From contig JALXER010000028.1 of assembly GCA_027069385.1 (NCBI GenBank), positions 1 to 8,892 on the forward strand: DNA of 8,892 nt. The letters run 5' to 3'. Position numbers and translations under genes: made by a program. Origin of the DNA: Paracoccaceae bacterium (GTDB lineage Bacteria > Pseudomonadota > Alphaproteobacteria > Rhodobacterales > Rhodobacteraceae). This document shows positions 5,582 through 8,892 of the stretch, in pieces; the stretch's first letter is position 1, and each line of letters begins with the position of its first letter. The notes beneath the pieces are model-generated. The model searched no databases. It was not told the origin of the DNA and saw only the letters and a list, made by a program, of their open reading frames with translations.

Positions 5582-6175
5582 ATGGGTAAGCTGTATATCG
5601 GAGATGACGGGCAACCGCGTTGTGCTTGGGCGGGTGGCGCGCCGGGGTTTGTGGCCTATCATGATACCGAATGGGGCTATCCGGTGCATGACGACCGGCG
5701 GCTGTTCGAAAAGATATGTCTGGAGTCCTTTCAGTCCGGGCTAAGCTGGCGCACCATTCTGGACAAACGCGAGAATTTTCGGGCCGCCTTTGCGGGGTTC
5801 GATTTTGACAAGGTGGCCAAGTTTGATGAAACGGACGTGGCGCGGCTGTTGGGCGACAAAGGGATTGTGCGCCATCGTGGCAAGATCGCGGCGGTGATCA
5901 ACAATGCGGCGCGGGCGCAGGAACTGGTGGCCGAAGCGGGCAGTCTGGCCACGTTCTTCTGGCGCTTTGAACCCGACCCCGCCAGCCTTGGCGAGCCGCA
6001 CAGCCTGACCACCTGCGCCGAATCGGTGGCGCTGGCCAAGGCACTCAAGAAACGCGGCTGGAAATTCGTCGGGCCAACCACGATGTTTGCCTTTATGCAG
6101 GCGATGGGCCTGATCAATGACCACGCCGAGGGCTGCGTGATACGCCAAAAAGCCGCCGATGCGCGTAGCGGCTAA
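5582..6175 (+). CDS. tag: DNA-3-methyladenine glycosylase I
   Basis: This 197-aa base-excision repair enzyme removes 3-methyladenine from alkylated DNA. The fold is the HhH glycosylase type with the Tag-specific zinc clasp, whose four ligands are in place: C14 (RCAW), H27 (AYHDTEWG), H181 and C185 (NDHAEGC). The base-recognition residues of E. coli Tag correspond, with a constant shift of ten, to Y26, E48 and W56 (FEKICLESFQSGLSW). GPTTMFAFMQAMGLINDH at 164-181 is the family C-terminal signature. It lies 12 nt behind fabD and is probably co-transcribed with it; GGCGGGG before the ATG serves as ribosome site. The reason for pairing with fabD is not obvious; it may be simple read-through from a strong promoter. 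The TAA is followed within 15 nt by gene-end element E3. Confidence 0.97.
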   Translation: MGKLYIGDDGQPRCAWAGGAPGFVAYHDTEWGYPVHDDRRLFEKICLESFQSGLSWRTILDKRENFRAAFAGFDFDKVAKFDETDVARLLGDKGIVRHRGKIAAVINNAARAQELVAEAGSLATFFWRFEPDPASLGEPHSLTTCAESVALAKALKKRGWKFVGPTTMFAFMQAMGLINDHAEGCVIRQKAADARSG

Positions 6176-6189
6176 GGCGCGCCGGGGCT

Positions 6190-6332
6190 CTCCCGCCCGT
6201 CATCGGCGTTTTTCGCAAGCGAAAAAGCCTCTTCCCGTTGGGCCGGGCGCCTCGCCTTCGGCTCGGCGCGGGGGGGCCGCCTTCTCGGGATCTGGTATAG
6301 TTCCCCCCCTGAGAATACATATAGGAAAATAG
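6190..6332 (+). repeat. Gene-end repeat element, copy E3, downstream of tag
   Basis: The order is: CTCCCGC (6190-6196), as in E1 and E2; a palindrome with arms TTTTTCGC and GCGAAAAA around AA (6209-6226), extended by GGC/GCC; a degenerate second box CTTCCCGTTGGGCCGGGC (6231-6248); an interrupted GCGCC/GGCGC hairpin (6247-6269); a G7 run (6270-6276) that can pair with a C7 run (6303-6309); and the 29-nt tail (6304-6332, minus-strand match to 1385-1413). It lies 14 nt past the tag stop in the same orientation as E1 and E2 have to their genes. The remaining 6333-6427, up to the convergent ATPase stop, shows no gene or clear structure. Confidence 0.7.
6304..6332 (+). repeat. 29-nt tail motif of gene-end element E3
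   Basis: The minus strand of this stretch matches 1385-1413 (plus) at 23 of 29 positions with no gap, including a perfect CTCAGGGGGG end. It starts 128 nt past the tag stop. Its role is unknown; see the matching site for the two readings (element end, or antisense promoter with a TATA-like core). Confidence 0.55.
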
Positions 6333-6427
6333 AGATATTGGACGGCACAGATAGGGGGCATTCGCCTGCCGCTCTCTGGTGGCCATAGAACAAGGGGCGA
6401 CCTGTAATAGGAAGAATCAGGCCGGTG

Positions 6428-7294
6428 TCAGCCTGCCGTCGAGCCGATTGCATCGGTGATCAGCCCCGTGAAATCCTGCGCATCGCGAACCTGTGTCACC
6501 TGATCGGCTTCAACCGTTACCCCCCAGTTACGCGCCATGGCCGCATAAAGCGGCAATCGGTGTTCGAGCAATGAGGCGTAGCCCTGGATCGCAAAAGCAT
6601 CCGGATCAACCTGTTCAGGGTTCAGATTGTTTTGCGCCAGATAGGCATTCCACGTTTTTTGCAGAAAGGCCTCGTTATAGTACATCGGTTTGGGGGCGGC
6701 TCTGAAGCGTTCCAATAGTGTATCGGTGTGGCTGTCCGCGCCTTTAATCCATACTGGTAGCGCGGTTTGCGACAGGCTGGTAAGGACCGGATCGTCGGGG
6801 TTGGCTGGGTCAACGACCTCGCAGATCGAACCGCTGGTGTCGGCGATAAAGTGGTCGTAGCCATAGATTTCGTCCGCGTTGCGGGCAAAACGGGCGGAAT
6901 CGATGGTGGCGGCGATTTCGGCATCGCGGTGCTGGCGTTGGCGAATAAGGTATTCGTCAAAAGCAATGCCGCCGAGATCCGGATTGCCCGGTTTGCCCAG
7001 ATAGCTGGATAGCGGCGTCAGGTTTTCAAAGCCGATGCGCGATTTGATAGCGATGGAGTCGGAACGCAGCAATTCACGCAGCAACGGCGATTTCATCGCC
7101 TCACGTTTGATATTGTTGACGATGTGTTCGCCCATATAGCGCGTGCCGATGCGGTAATCGATGGAATAATGAAACCAGTTGCCGGTGCGGCGAAGCATGT
7201 CGGACAGGTAGGTTTTACCAAGCCCGGACATGCCAAACAGAGCGATGCGTTTGTGCGGGGCGTTTTGCCAGTCTTGTGCCGTCGGATAGATCAT
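6428..7294 (-). CDS. P-loop ATPase/kinase-like protein of unknown function
   Basis: This 288-aa soluble protein has a clear Walker A loop near the N-terminus, GMSGLGKT (21-28), after a short strand RIALF. HFIADTSGS (148-156, with D152) is a good Walker B-like strand. Between them lie WFHYSIDYRIGTRYMGEHI (40-58) and a charged helical stretch. After them come a VWIKGADSHTDTLLERF segment (181-197) and an alpha-helical C-terminus. The layout (P-loop, one Asp strand, long helical insert) resembles small nucleotide- or metabolite-kinase-like ATPases, but I cannot name a family or substrate. The start at 7294 is the ATG before the first strand; GAGG lies 12 nt upstream, a rather long spacing. No partner gene is evident: the 359-bp upstream gap holds a compound inverted repeat, and the gene converges with tag. 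Confidence 0.85.
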   Translation of the reverse strand: MIYPTAQDWQNAPHKRIALFGMSGLGKTYLSDMLRRTGNWFHYSIDYRIGTRYMGEHIVNNIKREAMKSPLLRELLRSDSIAIKSRIGFENLTPLSSYLGKPGNPDLGGIAFDEYLIRQRQHRDAEIAATIDSARFARNADEIYGYDHFIADTSGSICEVVDPANPDDPVLTSLSQTALPVWIKGADSHTDTLLERFRAAPKPMYYNEAFLQKTWNAYLAQNNLNPEQVDPDAFAIQGYASLLEHRLPLYAAMARNWGVTVEADQVTQVRDAQDFTGLITDAIGSTAG

Positions 7295-7372
7295 TCATTC
7301 GGCATACCTCAAGTTTAGCAATGTGGAAAGACTCGAGTTGCGGATATGCGTGTGGTTCGTGGAGAAACAGGT

Positions 7373-7630
7373 GCGTTTTGAAACAAGTTTCAAAACGCGT
7401 TGCGACACCATGGCCTCACTTCGTTCGGCGGGCAGGGGGGCCACAGCCCCCTCGCGCATGAATGCGCGTACCCCTCTGGGGTGCTTGGCGGCATCCCTTT
7501 TGCCAGAATGGCAAAAACCCTTATACGGCGCAACGCCCGCATATTCAGGTGCTGCCCTTGGTGTGGCTCCAGAACCGAACGCAGTGAGGCCATGGTGTCG
7601 CAACCGCCTTTGAAGCTTGCTTCAAAGGCG
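7373..7630. repeat. Compound nested inverted repeat, two gene-end elements face to face (E5/E4)
   Basis: The outer parts are two perfect 26-bp palindromes, 7373-7398 (arms GCGTTTTGAAAC) and 7605-7630 (arms CGCCTTTGAAGC). They have different sequences but the same design. One base inside each lies a 29-nt box, 7400-7428 and 7575-7603, which are inverted copies at 28 of 29 positions (starting TTGCGACACCATGGCCTCAC). The centre holds stem-loops: 7436-7451 (loop CACA), 7453-7468 (loop TGAA), 7470-7482 (CCCC/GGGG) and 7498-7516 (TTTTGCCA/TGGCAAAA, loop GAA). The right half lies 23 nt past the DUF2244 stop at 7654, like the other gene-end elements. No transposase or target-site duplication is visible. 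The 359-bp gap 7295-7653 holds this repeat and the ribosome site of the ATPase gene; open frames through it are structural artefacts of the inverted repeat. Confidence 0.85.
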
Positions 7631-7653
7631 ACCGCCGTCTTGGGGGCTTGGGA

Positions 7654-8292
7654 TTAAGCGTAGTGTTGGCCGAGATCGCGAATGGCGGCTGAGATGTCGT
7701 TATGCAGGGCGATGCGTTCATCCGGGCTTAGGAACGCGCCGAGTTCAATTTCGCGATCAGCGCCTTTCAGGGTCAGGTAATTGTCGACCGGGCCGCCTTC
7801 GGGCAGGATGTTCATGCGCATCCAGTAGGGGTTGGTTTGCCAGCGCTTGATCTCGCCGTTCAACTCGTGGCGCTCCACCGCGATCTGGTTGGGCCATACG
7901 CGCAGGGTTTCGGTCAGGCGGCCGGCACGGTTGTTCAGGTGGATGAACAGCCACAGCGCCAGAAACACCGGCACCACGAAAAACAGCATGACATAGCCGA
8001 TCGGTGTAAACAGCAACGGCAGGGTTGGCAGGGCAAACCCGAGCGCGGCAAAGATCAGCGTATTGCGAAACCCGCGCCGCCCGAGCGACCGGTTCGGCCA
8101 CAGGGTGATCGCCCATTGCGGCGGATCGGCGCGACAAACCGGGCTAGAATCGCAAAGGGCCGGAGCATTTACCCCGGCCCGATTTTCGCTTTGCCTAGTG
8201 ATGGCTCTTGTCCCACATATCCGGGGTGGGCAGGGTTTCGAACGTGTGTTCGGGCGGCGGGTTGGACAGGGTCCATTCCAGCGTGTCCGCAT
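7654..8292 (-). CDS. DUF2244 domain membrane protein, start uncertain
   Basis: The frame encodes a DUF2244-family protein of unknown function. Family-like features run from WPNRSLGRRGF (residues 65-75 counted from the ATG at 8292) through two adjacent membrane helices (about 76-95 and 97-117) and a short loop HLNNRAGRL to a soluble domain with VWPNQIAVER, IKRWQTNPYW and the tail FLSPDERIALHNDISAAI. The ATG at 8292 is the only normal upstream start, but it lies 98 nt inside ctaD in another frame. Residues 1-45 are Arg/Pro-rich shadow sequence and are probably not made. From the ctaD stop to the conserved domain the frame has no ATG, GTG or TTG, only near-cognate ATC and CTG (CTG at 8103). The conserved part 7654 to about 8112 is secure; the 5' end is not. 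Stop TAA; repeat E4 follows. Confidence 0.8.
   Translation of the reverse strand: MRTRWNGPCPTRRPNTRSKPCPPRICGTRAITRQSENRAGVNAPALCDSSPVCRADPPQWAITLWPNRSLGRRGFRNTLIFAALGFALPTLPLLFTPIGYVMLFFVVPVFLALWLFIHLNNRAGRLTETLRVWPNQIAVERHELNGEIKRWQTNPYWMRMNILPEGGPVDNYLTLKGADREIELGAFLSPDERIALHNDISAAIRDLGQHYA
8157..8180 (-). terminator. Probable terminator of ctaD
   Basis: GGGCCGG (8157-8163) and CCGGCCC (8174-8180) form a 7-bp GC stem with a 10-nt loop. It starts 14 nt past the ctaD TAG and is followed on minus by only a short TTT. It lies inside or just before the start of the DUF2244 frame, so the DUF2244 gene would depend on read-through or on its own promoter. Confidence 0.55.
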
Positions 8293-8892
8293 GTTCGCCC
8301 CAATAGGCTTTTTCCTCTACCTTTTTACCAAAGCGCAGGGTGTAGATCACAATGCCGATGAAAAAGATGAACGAGGCAAAAGAGATGAATGCACCGATCG
8401 AGGACAAATAGTTCCACTGGGCAAAGGCCTCGGGGTAGTCCAGATAGCGCCGCGGCATGCCGTTACGACCAAGGAAATGTTGCGGGAAGAAGGTCAGGTT
8501 CGCCCCGATGAACATCATAAAAAAGTGCAGCTTGCCAGCCCATTCAGGATATTGCCGCCCAGACATTTTGGCAAACCAGTAATAGATGCCGGCAAAGATG
8601 CAGAACACCGCGCCAAGGCTCATCACATAGTGGAAGTGCGCCACGACGTAATAGGTGTCGTGATAGGCCCGGTCCAGCGGCGCCTGCGACAGCACCAGAC
8701 CGGTAACACCGCCCACAGTAAACAGGAACAGAAAGCCGAGCGCCCAGAGCATCGGGGTTTTGAACTCGATCGAGCCGCCCCACATGGTGGCAATCCAGCT
8801 GAACACCTTGATACCGGTGGGCACCGCGATCACCATGGTTGCGAGCATGAAATAGCTTTGCTGCGTGGTGGACATGCCCACCGTATACATAT
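8195..8892 (-). CDS. ctaD: Cytochrome c oxidase (aa3-type) subunit I, C-terminal part
   Basis: This is the last 231 or so residues of the haem-copper oxidase catalytic subunit; the N-terminal half lies beyond the window edge. It reduces O2 to water and pumps protons in the inner membrane. Counting from the first Met in the fragment, PTGIKVFSWIATMWGG (24-39) carries the K-channel Thr25 and Lys28. DRAYHDTYYVVAHFHYVMS (73-91) holds His77/Asp78 near the Mg site, His85 (haem a3 axial ligand) and His87 (haem a ligand). RNGMPRRYLDYPEAF (142-156) carries the paired Arg147/148 near the haem propionates. At least five membrane helices remain. These motifs correspond to the Paracoccus denitrificans aa3 enzyme. 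The tail ends in MWDKSHH with TAG at 8195-8197. No frameshift is visible in the part present. Confidence 0.98.
   Translation of the reverse strand, partial: MYTVGMSTTQQSYFMLATMVIAVPTGIKVFSWIATMWGGSIEFKTPMLWALGFLFLFTVGGVTGLVLSQAPLDRAYHDTYYVVAHFHYVMSLGAVFCIFAGIYYWFAKMSGRQYPEWAGKLHFFMMFIGANLTFFPQHFLGRNGMPRRYLDYPEAFAQWNYLSSIGAFISFASFIFFIGIVIYTLRFGKKVEEKAYWGEHADTLEWTLSNPPPEHTFETLPTPDMWDKSHH

Noticed and set aside
4385..5689. 434-aa frame antisense to fabD
   Set aside because: Its His/Arg/Gly-rich composition is typical of a shadow of a GC-rich gene. fabD on the other strand is complete, with all catalytic residues.
6172..6453. Small minus-strand frames in the tag-ATPase gap
   Set aside because: They overlap element E3 and the ends of both real genes, and show no domain or ribosome site.
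7323..7613. Open reading frames running through the compound inverted repeat on both strands
   Set aside because: They cross palindromes and mirror each other because of the inverted repeat. They show no recognisable domain and no convincing ribosome site.
7373..7630. Insertion sequence
   Set aside because: There is no transposase frame, no target-site duplication at the edges, and the outer palindromes differ in sequence. A MITE-like origin stays possible and is covered under findings.
8101..8168. Proven frameshift in the DUF2244 gene
   Set aside because: An out-of-frame ATG at 8168 fits such an event, but without reads or orthologues a rare start codon is equally possible, so the gene is not called a pseudogene.

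Overview
The window looks like ordinary chromosome from an alphaproteobacterium, most likely of the Rhodobacterales (Roseobacter/Paracoccus-like). It is GC-rich and densely coded, and it carries a Paracoccus-like aa3 cytochrome oxidase subunit I, a DUF2244 membrane protein and a cytochrome b561-YceI fusion. I see no phage, IS transposase, CRISPR array, rRNA or tRNA. The lineage is inferred from protein families only.

Layout, left to right. A small conserved-looking unknown protein (86-517, minus) diverges from a secreted YceI lipocalin-like protein (672-1247, plus). A 286-bp gap full of hairpins separates yceI from a convergent three-gene minus-strand operon, read right to left: a cytochrome b561-YceI fusion (3316-4506), a DAO-family FAD oxidoreductase (1998-3266) and an L-2-amino-thiazoline-4-carboxylate hydrolase-family protein (1534-2001). 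The last two genes overlap by ATGA. Diverging from that operon are fabD (4634-5569) and, 12 nt after it, tag (5582-6175), encoding malonyl-CoA:ACP transacylase and 3-methyladenine DNA glycosylase I. On the minus strand follow a P-loop ATPase of unknown role (6428-7294), a 258-bp compound inverted repeat, a DUF2244 membrane protein (7654 to about 8100 or beyond) with no normal start codon, and the C-terminal part of ctaD (8195 to the window edge).

Metabolically the genes form small groups: envelope redox/isoprenoid functions (two YceI domains, b561), an amine or amino-acid oxidation pair (DAO oxidoreductase plus ATC hydrolase-like protein), fatty-acid initiation (FabD), alkylation repair (Tag) and respiration (CtaD).

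The most interesting signal is non-coding. Just past the stop codons of five genes (86-517, yceI, the ATC hydrolase-like gene, tag and DUF2244) lies a structured element oriented the same way relative to its gene. It has a palindrome 20-45 nt past the stop, whose sequence changes from copy to copy but which keeps a central AA (usually loop CAAG), followed by short conserved boxes and GC-rich hairpins. Two copies share 15-nt and 19-nt boxes exactly. Two share a 29-nt tail containing a C6-TGAG motif. At 7373-7630 two copies face each other as a nested inverted repeat. This looks like a family of gene-end elements (3'-UTR/terminator or REP/BIME-like repeats) rather than a set of unrelated terminators.
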